64,000 nucleotides of DNA from Vittaforma corneae ATCC 50505 (taxonomy: Eukaryota > Microsporidia > Nosematidae). The translations under genes and the position numbers were made by a program. Where the stretch lies: NCBI RefSeq assembly GCF_000231115.1, contig NW_006889839.1, positions 1 through 64,000 on the forward strand, in the 5' to 3' direction. This document shows positions 49,692 to 58,934 of this stretch, in pieces. Within the stretch, counting starts at the first letter, position 1. The number at the start of each line of letters is the position of its first letter. The notes under the pieces were generated by a model. The model was not told the DNA's origin. It saw only the letters and a program-made list of their open reading frames with translations, and ran no database searches.

Positions 49692-50114
49692 CTATTGATT
49701 CTGTTCAACATGCTCATTTTCAGCCTTATTTTCAGCTTTAGATCTTTGAAGATACTTCAAATAATCTATTTTTCCTTTGAGAAAGACCAGTTTATTAAAA
49801 TCTACTGATCGATCAATTAAAGTTTTGCTAAACGCATCAATATTTCCTGTATCAGTCATTATTTCATATATGCATTGTATTGCTTCAAGTCTTAATGGCT
49901 GATCCAAAAATTCTGTAAGTAATGGTAAAAGTTTGCATTTATAAAATTTGGATAGTCCGCTTATGTCCTCAAATCGTGAATCTGAAACAAGTAATTCCTG
50001 AAGAAAAGATATATCCGAGTTCTCAATTGCCTTTATAAGCGTTTTATTCTTTGGTATAGATTGATTTTCTTTAGATAAGTTTTTGAGTACTACAGCATCC
50101 TCTCCAAAATTCAT
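49692..50114 (-). CDS. Possible Utp12-domain protein (SSU processome)
   Basis: A 140-aa helical protein. Its C-terminal part LIDRSVDFNKLVFLKGKIDY recalls the end of the Utp12 domain (L..LKGRLDLL) found in Utp4/5/9/12/13-class proteins that build the U3 processome. The preceding helices (LLPLLTEFLDQPLRLEA) fit that fold. The WD40 part common to most of these proteins is missing, so it would be Utp8/9-like or stand-alone. CTCCCCA directly precedes the ATG, which supports a complete gene. Confidence 0.45.
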   Translation of the reverse strand: MNFGEDAVVLKNLSKENQSIPKNKTLIKAIENSDISFLQELLVSDSRFEDISGLSKFYKCKLLPLLTEFLDQPLRLEAIQCIYEIMTDTGNIDAFSKTLIDRSVDFNKLVFLKGKIDYLKYLQRSKAENKAENEHVEQNQ

Positions 50115-50287
50115 TGGGGAGAATTTTTCAGTTAGATTAAACGCTTTAAATAAAAAATATAATGAAACGATGACTTTTATGCATCAAAAGCCCAGCACAA
50201 ATATTTACACAAATCTTTACAATCAGGAATCGCATAATTATAAACGAATTAAAAACAATTATACAAATATTACTGTTCCTCCTAATA

Positions 50288-50359
50288 TCCCGGTTGGTCC
50301 AGTGGTTAGGATCCCAGATTTTCACTCTGGGGGCCGGGGTTCGATTCCCCGACTGGGAA
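50288..50359 (+). tRNA. tRNA-Glu (TTC)
   Basis: A 72-nt gene: acceptor TCCCGGT paired with ACTGGGA, D-arm TTGGTCCAGTGGTTAGGAT, anticodon loop with TTC (glutamate), T-arm CCGGGGTTCGATTCCCCG, discriminator A. There is no intron and no encoded CCA. Confidence 0.95.
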
Positions 50360-50553
50360 CTTTTTGTCAAGAGTTCAATCTTAGCATTATTGATGCTTAA
50401 TCAAATATTATCGTTATTTTTAAAAAGATGGCTACATAAGGCACTGGCCTATCTTTAGTATAAAACAACCAAATATAAAACATTCTATTTGGGCTATAAT
50501 TCAATCAAGCAATTTTTAATATAATATAAATCAGAATTATTCTATCAAATGTT

Positions 50554-50997
50554 TCAGTGATGCTTATTCTTGTTTTTCTCTGCATTTTCTTTATTCTTCT
50601 TTGCTCTCTTTCTTTTTTCATTTATCATTTTAGACATGCTTTGCTTAACCTCAACAACGCCACCCTGTAAAATAAGGTTCTGCTCACTTCTGCTTCCATA
50701 CCTCGGTAACCACTTATTGAATTTTTCAGAAAAAACCATTCTCGATCTCTTCTTCTTTTTAATTCCTTTTTCTCTTGCAAAGCTTTCCCATTTGGTACTT
50801 TCTTTTTCTTCGTTTATTGATTTTGGTAAAATATATAAAGAAGGATTGATTTCAAATATTAAACTTCCTTCAACTCTTTTTGATTTGTTATTTTTTATTG
50901 ATCCCACAAGTTCTTTAATCATTTTCTGTGCTGAGCTATTGGTTGTGTCTGTATTTTCCTCAGTTATTGCAGTGAGAAACTGTTGTATAATCTGCAT
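50554..50997 (-). CDS. RRS1: Ribosome biogenesis regulatory protein Rrs1
   Basis: The 147-aa protein is a short Rrs1, which brings 5S RNP to the pre-60S particle. The diagnostic core is KWESFAREKGIKKKKRSRMV followed by FNKWLPRYGSRS, matching WEKFAKEKGIKKKKKSRLV and WVPRWGYK in yeast and animals. The tail is Lys-rich and nucleolar in type. Yeast Rrs1 is 203 aa. No CCC element precedes this ATG. Confidence 0.92.
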   Translation of the reverse strand: MQIIQQFLTAITEENTDTTNSSAQKMIKELVGSIKNNKSKRVEGSLIFEINPSLYILPKSINEEKESTKWESFAREKGIKKKKRSRMVFSEKFNKWLPRYGSRSEQNLILQGGVVEVKQSMSKMINEKRKRAKKNKENAEKNKNKHH

Positions 50998-51241
50998 CTA
51001 AAATGGATACAAAAATTTTTCTTTTTAAAAGAAGAAATCAATTGAATGAGCAGTCTGAACAGTAAAGGATGTATACAATAAAAATGGTAATAAAGGAAGC
51101 ATTCGTCTCCTAAATAAATATGTAAAATCATTAAGTTTAGTCAATGAGAGATAAGATTTGCACCATACAAATGTTCAATGATAAACCATAGATAAATATT
51201 ATTCTTTTACCAAAGATACTCTGCCTTTCTACGCCCTATCA

Positions 51242-51523
51242 ATGGAAAGCAAAATGGATGACAAAAAAGGACACATCCCTTTTAAATATCCAGAAATTGG
51301 TTTGAGAGTCAAATGCTTAGTAACAAAGTCATCTTTTGCGTATGCAATACTAAAAATAGTCGAAGCAGATAACATCGAAGTGCTTGTTGACTACAAGGCT
51401 ATTATAAAAGGGAGCGCTATTGGAGAGGAGGTATACATGTGTGATAAGGTTAAAACAGGAACAATAATTGATTGTATTGTAGTATCTTATGGGGAAAATA
51501 CTATTTTTGTTTCACAAATATAA
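51242..51523 (+). CDS. Exosome cap subunit Csl4 (EXOSC1), reduced
   Basis: The 93-aa protein corresponds to the S1 domain of Csl4, one of three RNA-binding caps of the exosome. GLRVKCLVTKSSFAYAILKI, then the loop IIKGSAIGEEVYMCDKVKTG and DCIVVSYGENTIFVS follow the Csl4 pattern (RGTIRKEDVR...VEIYKSFRPGDIVLAKVIS). The N-terminal domain and C-terminal zinc ribbon of yeast Csl4 are missing. CGCCCTATCA precedes the ATG. Confidence 0.65.
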   Translation: MESKMDDKKGHIPFKYPEIGLRVKCLVTKSSFAYAILKIVEADNIEVLVDYKAIIKGSAIGEEVYMCDKVKTGTIIDCIVVSYGENTIFVSQI

Positions 51524-51846
51524 AAACGATATTAATTAACAAGAAGACGCAGGGTGTGAGTGTATCGCATAAATACTATCGAAAACCAAGCTTTGTACAC
51601 GAAGAGTAATCAGTTAATGTCTTTGATTAAAATTTTCAAAATTAAACCTTGTTACTTACGTTTCAACAGGGTTTTCAATAGTCCAGATCAAGCTTCTTAT
51701 GGTTTTATAGAAAATATTCAATTGCACACAGAGTTTTCAAATAGAACAATCTTTGCACAAAGCTTTGTGTTAACTAAATAAGTCTCTGACTGAAAATATA
51801 CTTTTATTTTCTTTTGAATTTGTAAAACTTTTGTTTTTAGCCCAAA
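51524..51846 (+). other. Intergenic, no supported gene
   Basis: This 323-base gap holds a 73-codon frame (51560-51781) without domain, CCC element or convincing composition. AGCCCAAA at its right edge is the PheRS start motif. Confidence 0.55.
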
Positions 51847-53532
51847 ATGCCTTCATTATCTGTCGACAGAATTTTGTTCGTAGAATCACTGGGAAAAGAT
51901 CTTAGTGACAATGAGATCGAAGATCTGACCTTTGATTTTGGAGTAGAATTAGATGAAATTTATGAAGAAAATGGCAGGAAAATGTTGAAGTTTGACATTC
52001 CAGCAAATCGATACGATCTTCTTTGTCTAGAAGGATTTTCAACGGCTCTGCGAGCATATTTAAATCTAGAACGATTTAAGGACGTTACAGTTGTTGAACC
52101 AACCATCAAGGTTAAAAAATACAAGACACATGAAAGACCTTTCATAGCTTGTGCTATAATCAAGGGAATCAAATTTACCAAAGATAGCTATGCAAGTTTC
52201 ATAAGCTACCAGTCAAAGCTTCATAGTTCAATAGGCAGAAACAGGTCTCTTGTTGCAATTGGAACACATGATTTATCAAAAATTAAAGGTGAAGTTACTT
52301 ATCAAAGCGCCGATCTAAGTCAAGTAAATTTCATACCTTTGCAATTGGGAAATGCTGAAAAATGCAAAATGATAAATGGGATGGATTTGGAGAAACACTT
52401 TTCAAAGGATAAGCAAATTTCAAAATACTTTGGTCTTTTGAGTGATAAAAGTCGTGCTGTTATGTTCAAGTGCGGAGAGTGTGTTATGTCTTTACCTCCA
52501 ATTATAAACTCTGAAGCCACAAAGATCTCACCTGAAACGACAGACATCTTTGTAGATGTTACAGGCAGTGATTTCAACAAGGTGAACACGGTTTTAAAAC
52601 ATTTATTGTATAATTTCAGAGGAAAAGTGGTGGAAAAGGTTAAAATATGCAATGCTGAAGATAATACAGAAATTTCCACACCTGTTTTCAACAATTATAA
52701 GTATTCAATCAATATTGACAAAGTCAATGAAAAATTACATTTAAGCTTATCAGCTCAACAAATCAAAGATCTTCTTGAAAGGATGATGTATAAAGTAGAT
52801 GTTACCGATAGAAGCATAAGTATTTTAGTTCCTGATGCGAGATCTGATATACTCCACGAATGTGATATTTTGGAAGATATAGCCATAGCCTATGGTTTCA
52901 ACAACTTTGATCTTAAACTTCCTGAAATATGCACGGTTGGAAAGGAGACACCCGAAAATAAATTTTCAGACAAGCTTAGAGTTGAGATGGCACTTAGTGG
53001 ATACAATGAAGTTCTAACCCTTACACTTCTTTCAAGAAATGAGAATATTATTGATTCTGACCTTGCAGCTGTTCTTTCTAATCCAAAATCAAAGGAATAT
53101 GAAGTTGTTAGAACATCCTTATTGCCTGGAGTTTTGAAATCAATTTCTTCAAATCTTCACGGTAAAATTCCAATCAAGGTTTTTGAAGTTGCTGACGTTG
53201 TACTTCTTGATAGTACAAATAATGAGGGTGCTAGAAATGAGAGAAGATTGTGTGCGGTAATAGCTTCAAACAAAAGTCTATTAGAAGATGTCCAAGGACC
53301 ATTGAGCTTGTTACTTGGAAAATGTGGAATAAAAGAGTATAAATACATAGCCTTTTCTGATTATAGGTATTTGGAAAATCAGGCAGCAATGGTTGAAGTT
53401 GATGGAAAAATGATAGGTAGTATTGGTGTTTTACATCCCAGTATTTGCCAGAAGTTTGAAATACCTTATGCAGCAAGCTCTTTTGAGTTGAATTTGGACA
53501 GTCTATTTGATATTTTTATTAAATTGAGATAA
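51847..53532 (+). CDS. Phenylalanyl-tRNA synthetase beta chain
   Basis: The 561-aa cytosolic PheRS beta pairs with the alpha chain to charge tRNA-Phe. The start MPSLSVDRILFVESLG is typical of the eukaryotic/archaeal form. FDIPANRYDLLCLEGFSTALRAYL begins the B1/B3-B4 tRNA-editing part, the B5 domain (about residues 280-345, PDARSDILHECDILEDIAIAYGF at its end) follows, and then the B6-B7 catalytic-like core with NPKSKEYEVVRTSLLPGVL. Length is close to normal (about 590). AGCCCAAA precedes the ATG. Confidence 0.95.
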   Translation: MPSLSVDRILFVESLGKDLSDNEIEDLTFDFGVELDEIYEENGRKMLKFDIPANRYDLLCLEGFSTALRAYLNLERFKDVTVVEPTIKVKKYKTHERPFIACAIIKGIKFTKDSYASFISYQSKLHSSIGRNRSLVAIGTHDLSKIKGEVTYQSADLSQVNFIPLQLGNAEKCKMINGMDLEKHFSKDKQISKYFGLLSDKSRAVMFKCGECVMSLPPIINSEATKISPETTDIFVDVTGSDFNKVNTVLKHLLYNFRGKVVEKVKICNAEDNTEISTPVFNNYKYSINIDKVNEKLHLSLSAQQIKDLLERMMYKVDVTDRSISILVPDARSDILHECDILEDIAIAYGFNNFDLKLPEICTVGKETPENKFSDKLRVEMALSGYNEVLTLTLLSRNENIIDSDLAAVLSNPKSKEYEVVRTSLLPGVLKSISSNLHGKIPIKVFEVADVVLLDSTNNEGARNERRLCAVIASNKSLLEDVQGPLSLLLGKCGIKEYKYIAFSDYRYLENQAAMVEVDGKMIGSIGVLHPSICQKFEIPYAASSFELNLDSLFDIFIKLR

Positions 53533-53668
53533 AAGCTTTTAAATATATTTTTATTGGAAATATGACGAAATCATTGTTATTATTTAATTTAAATAAAGCG
53601 TATTAGCATAAAAACTTTCTTCACAGTACTTGAAATGTTCAGAAAATTTTAGAACACAGCCCTTCTTC

Positions 53669-54766
53669 ATGAAAAGAAAGGTCGGATTGATAATTGGATA
53701 TAATGGCGAAGGATACCACGGTCTTCAGTATAATAACGACTTAAAGACTATAGAGAAAGAAATAATAGACATTCTTCTAAGAAATGAATGCATAACGGAA
53801 ATAAATTCAAAGGACCCACAAAAGATCGACTTGAAGTCATGTTCAAGAACAGACAAGGGCGTACACGCATCTTTTAACGTAGTATCAGTTAAAATAATAC
53901 AAGAACCCACATTGGAGCTGTTTGAAATTCTGAAAAGAGAATTCTTAGATAAGGGAATGATCCTTTATAAGCTGATCAAACTTCCGAAACGGTTTTTAGG
54001 GCATAAATGCGCAAGAAGTCGCATTTACAAATATGTTCTTCCTACATATGTCCTCCAAGACAGCAATTTTGAAGAGGAGTGTAAAAATCTTGAAATCAAA
54101 GATAAAGCAGCAAATGACAACAATGAAGAGAGTTCGGATGACTGTTCTGAAGAAAAGGCAAAGCCAGCTAGGACGTACAGCAAAAGCGAGTTGGACAAAG
54201 TACGAGGATGCAAATCTGATTCAATCGATTTGTTCACAAAAATGATGAACTGTTATGTTGGAACAAAAAACTACCACAATTTTACATTGAAAAGAACAGA
54301 AGGGAGTGCACAGAGATTTATAAAACAAATAACGGTATCAGAGCCATTTTTAGACAGTGATGTTGAATATATTGAAATTAAAATTCATGGACAGAGCTTT
54401 TTACTGCATCAAATTAGAAAGATGATTTCGTTTGCAGTTTTAAATTGCAGATATGCCAGAAACAATTATCAAGCCAACTTTGAAAAGGCCCTCTCCAAGG
54501 AGGATGTTCACATACCAAAATGCCCTTCCCAGTATTTATTTTTAAACCACATATTTTTTGAAGACTTTAATACAAAAAGGTCTGAACAGGGGGCTGAAAA
54601 GATTGAAATTAATGAGAGTGACAAAGAAGTGTTTGAAAAAGAGAAAATCTACCCCTCAGTTCTCAGACTAGAAAACATTTATGAATGGTTTAAATACTTG
54701 GATGCTGTTAGATTTCACCATCAAAATTTTGACATATTTAAAAAAATCAATCAACTTAATAAATAG
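53669..54766 (+). CDS. tRNA pseudouridine synthase Pus1 (TruA family)
   Basis: The 365-aa enzyme converts uridine to pseudouridine in tRNA. GLIIGYNGEGYHGLQYN opens the family fold, and the catalytic Asp lies in SRTDKGVHA. Later motifs are YVGTKNYHNFT and GQSFLLHQIRKMI. An acidic insert (about residues 140-180) separates the two halves, as in eukaryotic Pus1. GCCCTTCTTC precedes the ATG at 53669. Confidence 0.95.
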   Translation: MKRKVGLIIGYNGEGYHGLQYNNDLKTIEKEIIDILLRNECITEINSKDPQKIDLKSCSRTDKGVHASFNVVSVKIIQEPTLELFEILKREFLDKGMILYKLIKLPKRFLGHKCARSRIYKYVLPTYVLQDSNFEEECKNLEIKDKAANDNNEESSDDCSEEKAKPARTYSKSELDKVRGCKSDSIDLFTKMMNCYVGTKNYHNFTLKRTEGSAQRFIKQITVSEPFLDSDVEYIEIKIHGQSFLLHQIRKMISFAVLNCRYARNNYQANFEKALSKEDVHIPKCPSQYLFLNHIFFEDFNTKRSEQGAEKIEINESDKEVFEKEKIYPSVLRLENIYEWFKYLDAVRFHHQNFDIFKKINQLNK

Positions 54767-54885
54767 TCTTTACTTAGCAGTTCAAGTGTAGGACAATGTA
54801 AAATCCAAGATATTTAATTAAATTGGCAATTCATTTCAAACCAATCAGGCAGAAAGCAGCATTCCTTTGTCTAATGCTGATCTTT

Positions 54886-55050
54886 TCATTTCTTGAATAG
54901 TTTCCTTTGATCATTTATAAACACAGAAATCTTCTGAAACTGTGCATTTAGCAGTTCAAAATTTTGTTCCATTCTCTGGAATTCCTTGTCAAATCTTTCC
55001 AGGGCTACTGCAATACTTTCTTGGGTCTCTTTGTGATTATTTTCCACCAT
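54886..55050 (-). CDS. 54-aa coiled-coil protein, unknown
   Basis: From the ATG at 55050, directly preceded by ATCCCAA, the frame encodes a 54-aa almost fully helical protein (ESIAVALERFDKEFQRMEQN, then FELLNAQFQKI). Size and heptads recall tiny DASH/Dam1 kinetochore subunits (Dad-type), but that is a guess. The frame is open further upstream to a GTG at 55161, but has no ATG there; the CCC element decides the start. Confidence 0.5.
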   Translation of the reverse strand: MVENNHKETQESIAVALERFDKEFQRMEQNFELLNAQFQKISVFINDQRKLFKK

Positions 55051-55469
55051 TTGGGATAGTAACAGAATAGATTTATAAATCCAAACAAATAATTTTCTAA
55101 ATGATAGCAGAACAGCACTGATGCAAATTACGTCAAAAGCATCATTTTTTGAAATGCCCACATAACCAGTCTGTTTAAAATGTCATTCTATAGTTTAAAT
55201 TAGAAATGACATCTTTTAAAATTAATACAATAACTAATACTGAAATACAAGTTTAACCACACAGCTAGCATTCATCCAGTACAACGAATTACTCCTTCCT
55301 TATATTAGATATTTAATTTTTAATATCAAAATTTTATATTAATATAAACATTACCAATTAACATTTATAACCGTAATGCCATGCAAAGATGCTTGCAGGT
55401 ATTTTTCACTCACCATTCACAATCCTCCTTGTTTTATGTCAAAAATTTGTTGGATGGCAATGCCCCTAA
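55051..55469 (+). other. Divergent intergenic region
   Basis: This 419-base AT-rich space separates the small coiled-coil gene and the SPX-EXS gene. GCCCCTAA at its right edge precedes the SPX-EXS ATG. Nothing else was recognised. Confidence 0.5.
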
Positions 55470-57491
55470 ATGGGATTTTCAACCACTTTAAAAAGCAATA
55501 CTGTAAACGAATGGAAAGATTATTATTTGGACTATGACAAGCTTCGGTTACGAATAAAAAATAGGGATTTTAGAACAATGCTGTACAACGAAGTCAACAA
55601 GATTAACAGTTTCTATTTTCTGTTGGAAAGAAAAGCAGTAGACGAGAAGAACATTCTATTCAGTGATATTATAACAGAGTTTCCGATAGAGAGTGCACAT
55701 GAACCGAAGACACAAATAAGAAACATTGACATTGAGGATGCGAATCTTAGTACTGGGGTTGGTAATACCGATCTTGATGACCAGGATGAAATGGATTTCG
55801 ATACGTTCAGGAGTAAAAGACTGAATGAGTCAGGAAATGAAAATAAATCCATGCTTCATAGTGAAGGATTTGCTAGCCTGATTCCACTTCAAAAAGGCTA
55901 CACAAAGCGAAAAAAGGAGAAGCACATCACAGAGTTTCTCCATAGCTTAGTAAAAATTAAGGCGTACAGGGACTTGAATGCGACAGGTCTTTTGAAATTA
56001 GCAAGGAGATACGCCACTGTAAATAAAAATGAAGTTTTTTACAACAAATTCAATGAAAAACTCAAGGAAACCTACTTTTATAAATCAAAAAGGATAGATT
56101 CCATTCGAAGTGCTGTAAAGAAGATGTACAAACAGGTTTTTGCAAAAGATCAGCCTGAAAAGGCAAAGACAATATTCAAAAGACTCGGTAAAGGCACAAA
56201 AACACTTGACGTTTTCTATTTGATGAGTGGGTTATTGGTGGGGTCAGGCGTGACAATTGCGGCATGGCTTTACGATTTAAATTCTGAGGAGTATAGATTT
56301 ATGACAGCAATCAACAACATACTTATTGGCTTCCTTTTTTTTGGTCTGTGTCTCAAAGCCTTTAAAAACTTTTCAATCAATTATAAGTTTATTTTCAACT
56401 TTGATGTTGCGTCATCTCTTAATAACTCGATTTACTTTATGATTATCTCATCAATGCTGTTCCTAAACAGCTTTCTTTTCCTCATTCGATCTGACTTTGA
56501 AAGCTATGTAGTTTATTTACAGCTATTCTTTCCACTGGCATTTCTCTTCAATCCCTTGGATATGTTCTATCTAAATTCAAGAATCTACCTGATCAGTGTG
56601 TACACACGGGGAATTCTTCTTCCAATGTCTACAATTAGGTTTAGACACTTCTACTTTGTTGATATTTTACAGAGTTTTAGATTTCCCTTTGAGATCATCG
56701 TTGGACATTTCCTAAGCGAATCTCAGCTCAAAGAGGGATATCCACTGATGGCATTCAGTCTGTTTCCAATTGTAAGATTTTTACAATGCATGAGACGTTT
56801 CTATTCATCTAGGCTGTTTTTTCCACACGTAGCAAATGCATCAAAATACACACTTATCTTTATGGCTGTATTTTTTGAAGCTTTTGAAAAGTTTTCAAGT
56901 CAGACTGATGACCCAAATAATACTTTGAGATTCTTGAAATACATCTTTAAACTAATGAGCACCACATCATCGTTCTGCTGGGATATATTTGTTGATTGGG
57001 TAATACCTAGAAACAGATACATGTTCCCGTACATGTTTTATATTTTTGCAGCTGGCACAAATTTTCTGGTTAGGTTTTATTGGATTATTTCACTATCCTT
57101 CGCACATCTTTTTGACGTTTCAATACCCGAAAATCCAATTTTGATGAGTGTTGCTGAGATAGTTCGCCGGTCTGTGTGGACTGTTATTCGTGTTGAGGTA
57201 GAGCATTTGAATAACTGTGATGAGCTTAAGTTCAAGAAGGCCATCAATCTTACTGCTGGTGAACTCTTCTATAAAAAGGACATTGATGAAAGCTACCAAG
57301 CTAATATTAGTAATATTATGACAGAAACAGAGTTTGAAACAGAGATGGAGGAGAAAAACAAGACAGAGATGGAAACAAAAGGTGCAACCCTTGAATACTC
57401 TGCAACAGAGGAGGACAGCAATGCAAACAATGAGGATATCAACTCATACGAAAATAAAGGATCGACCGAGTCACATGAAGATACTGAATAA
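55470..57491 (+). CDS. SPX-EXS phosphate exporter-like protein (SYG1/XPR1)
   Basis: The 673-aa protein has an N-terminal SPX domain (about 1-225; MGFSTTLKSNTVNEWKDYYL at its start and LARRYATVNKNE near its end) and an EXS membrane domain with about eight spans (about 255-570). EXS signatures visible are FRFPFEIIVGHFLS, FLQCMRRFYSSR and the closing VIRVEVEHLNNCDELKF. In animals XPR1 exports phosphate and the SPX part senses inositol pyrophosphates; the same role here is inference. The tail is Glu/Thr-rich. GCCCCTAA precedes the ATG. Confidence 0.9.
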   Translation: MGFSTTLKSNTVNEWKDYYLDYDKLRLRIKNRDFRTMLYNEVNKINSFYFLLERKAVDEKNILFSDIITEFPIESAHEPKTQIRNIDIEDANLSTGVGNTDLDDQDEMDFDTFRSKRLNESGNENKSMLHSEGFASLIPLQKGYTKRKKEKHITEFLHSLVKIKAYRDLNATGLLKLARRYATVNKNEVFYNKFNEKLKETYFYKSKRIDSIRSAVKKMYKQVFAKDQPEKAKTIFKRLGKGTKTLDVFYLMSGLLVGSGVTIAAWLYDLNSEEYRFMTAINNILIGFLFFGLCLKAFKNFSINYKFIFNFDVASSLNNSIYFMIISSMLFLNSFLFLIRSDFESYVVYLQLFFPLAFLFNPLDMFYLNSRIYLISVYTRGILLPMSTIRFRHFYFVDILQSFRFPFEIIVGHFLSESQLKEGYPLMAFSLFPIVRFLQCMRRFYSSRLFFPHVANASKYTLIFMAVFFEAFEKFSSQTDDPNNTLRFLKYIFKLMSTTSSFCWDIFVDWVIPRNRYMFPYMFYIFAAGTNFLVRFYWIISLSFAHLFDVSIPENPILMSVAEIVRRSVWTVIRVEVEHLNNCDELKFKKAINLTAGELFYKKDIDESYQANISNIMTETEFETEMEEKNKTEMETKGATLEYSATEEDSNANNEDINSYENKGSTESHEDTE

Positions 57492-57626
57492 CATTCAAGA
57501 GATCAATAAATGTTTTATTTACTTTATGTTATTAAATAATGACTGTATGATAGTTAATACGTTAGAGATAATCAAAAGCTAAGGAGATATAAAACACTAA
57601 TATTCTCTTAAGAATTAATTTAATCA

Positions 57627-58934
57627 TTAAATGCTAGGAGGATTTGGGTTTGCACAAACATTATCCAAGTTGTCTCCCTTACCAAAGCAGACAACACTGG
57701 TAGAATCATCAGCAGTATTTTGTATACCAAAAAGGCTTGCCACATAATCAGAGAGATAATCAAACGAGTTAGATACACTCTGCTTGATGGCATTAATATC
57801 AAATGAATAAAGGAGTATCAAAATTAAAAGACAAGTAAGTAAAGCCATACGGAAATGTAAACGCTTATTCTCAGTGCGATAGTTTTCAAATTCATCATGA
57901 GAATCACCACCATTATTATGCACATCAGGATTCAAGTAGCTGTCATCTCTGGAACCACCATTTTCCTGTTTATCAGTTTGACCGTCCAAGGATGGCGTAT
58001 CCTCGTTGTTTTTTACGCTTTGCTTCACTGTCCCCACTGCAGTATTCCTTTGATCAGGATGCTCAACATTAACTGTCGCTTCAGATGCATGATCCCCTGC
58101 ATTTGGATCAGTTTCCATAGGCTTATCATCTAAACGTTCTGTAGAAACGTCCTTACTATCGGTAGTGCCAGTCAGACTTTTAATATTTTCTTGATTAGTA
58201 GGTAGCTGCTGTTCAGTAGCTTTAATAGAATCATTATTTTCACCATTAGAGCTAACATGATGAACATTTTCTTGATGGGTAACCTGGCTATCACCACTAG
58301 TAAGGGCAGCATCATCTGACGGATTTACAGAAGACTCCTGCTGAACTTTAGTAGGCTCAGATTCTTCCACAAGAGACGGCTTGTCAAAACTTACTGGTTC
58401 ACTTTGTTCTGCGCTTGGAACACTTACTGGTTCACCTTGAGATGTACTTATAACATTTGTTGGCTCACTTTGCGTACTTACAATATTTGTCGATTCGCTT
58501 GACATAGTATTTACTACACTTGCTGGTTCGTTCACAGTGCTTACCACATCTGTCGACTCGCTTGGCATAGCATTTACAATGTCGGAAGTGGGAGAGTTTT
58601 CAGCTACTGGCTTATCTAACACAGGAGCCGCTTCGATTTGAGATGCTGTTGTAGAACTAGATTCAATGCCAATACCAGAAGTTTCCAATTGATCAAGAGA
58701 GATGTTTCTTGAAACGTCATCAGCATTGGCCAAGGCTAAGCTACTGTCAGCAGGTGTATTAGAAAAGACATCACTAACATTAGTACTTGGCTGGATAGTA
58801 GCAGGATCTGGCTGTGTAACTGTTAAAGATGTGAAATCCTGAGGCAACTGTTGTCCATCATCCACAATAAGGCTAGGCGTAGTCTCACCAACTACATTTA
58901 CATTACCAACAACTTCTTTACTTGCAGCTTGCAT
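57627..58934 (-). CDS. Ser/Thr-rich membrane protein, possible surface or secretory-membrane protein
   Basis: A 435-aa protein with about 350 N-terminal residues rich in Ser, Thr, Asn and Glu, then one membrane span (MALLTCLLILILLYSF, about residues 363-379) and a C-terminal tail of about 55 residues with two Cys (VCFGKG and NVCAN). There are imperfect internal repeats of the type SESTNIVSTQSEPTNVIST at about residues 130-200. There is no signal peptide, so it would be type II or tail-proximal. ATCCCATTCC precedes the ATG. Its 5' end lies in the duplicated block. No family was recognised. Confidence 0.7.
   Translation of the reverse strand: MQAASKEVVGNVNVVGETTPSLIVDDGQQLPQDFTSLTVTQPDPATIQPSTNVSDVFSNTPADSSLALANADDVSRNISLDQLETSGIGIESSSTTASQIEAAPVLDKPVAENSPTSDIVNAMPSESTDVVSTVNEPASVVNTMSSESTNIVSTQSEPTNVISTSQGEPVSVPSAEQSEPVSFDKPSLVEESEPTKVQQESSVNPSDDAALTSGDSQVTHQENVHHVSSNGENNDSIKATEQQLPTNQENIKSLTGTTDSKDVSTERLDDKPMETDPNAGDHASEATVNVEHPDQRNTAVGTVKQSVKNNEDTPSLDGQTDKQENGGSRDDSYLNPDVHNNGGDSHDEFENYRTENKRLHFRMALLTCLLILILLYSFDINAIKQSVSNSFDYLSDYVASLFGIQNTADDSTSVVCFGKGDNLDNVCANPNPPSI

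Noticed and set aside
50083..50400. ORFs on both strands around 50.1-50.4 kb
   Set aside because: They run through the tRNA-Glu gene.
51560..51781. 73-codon ORF between Csl4 and PheRS beta
   Set aside because: No domain, no CCC element, AT-rich random composition.
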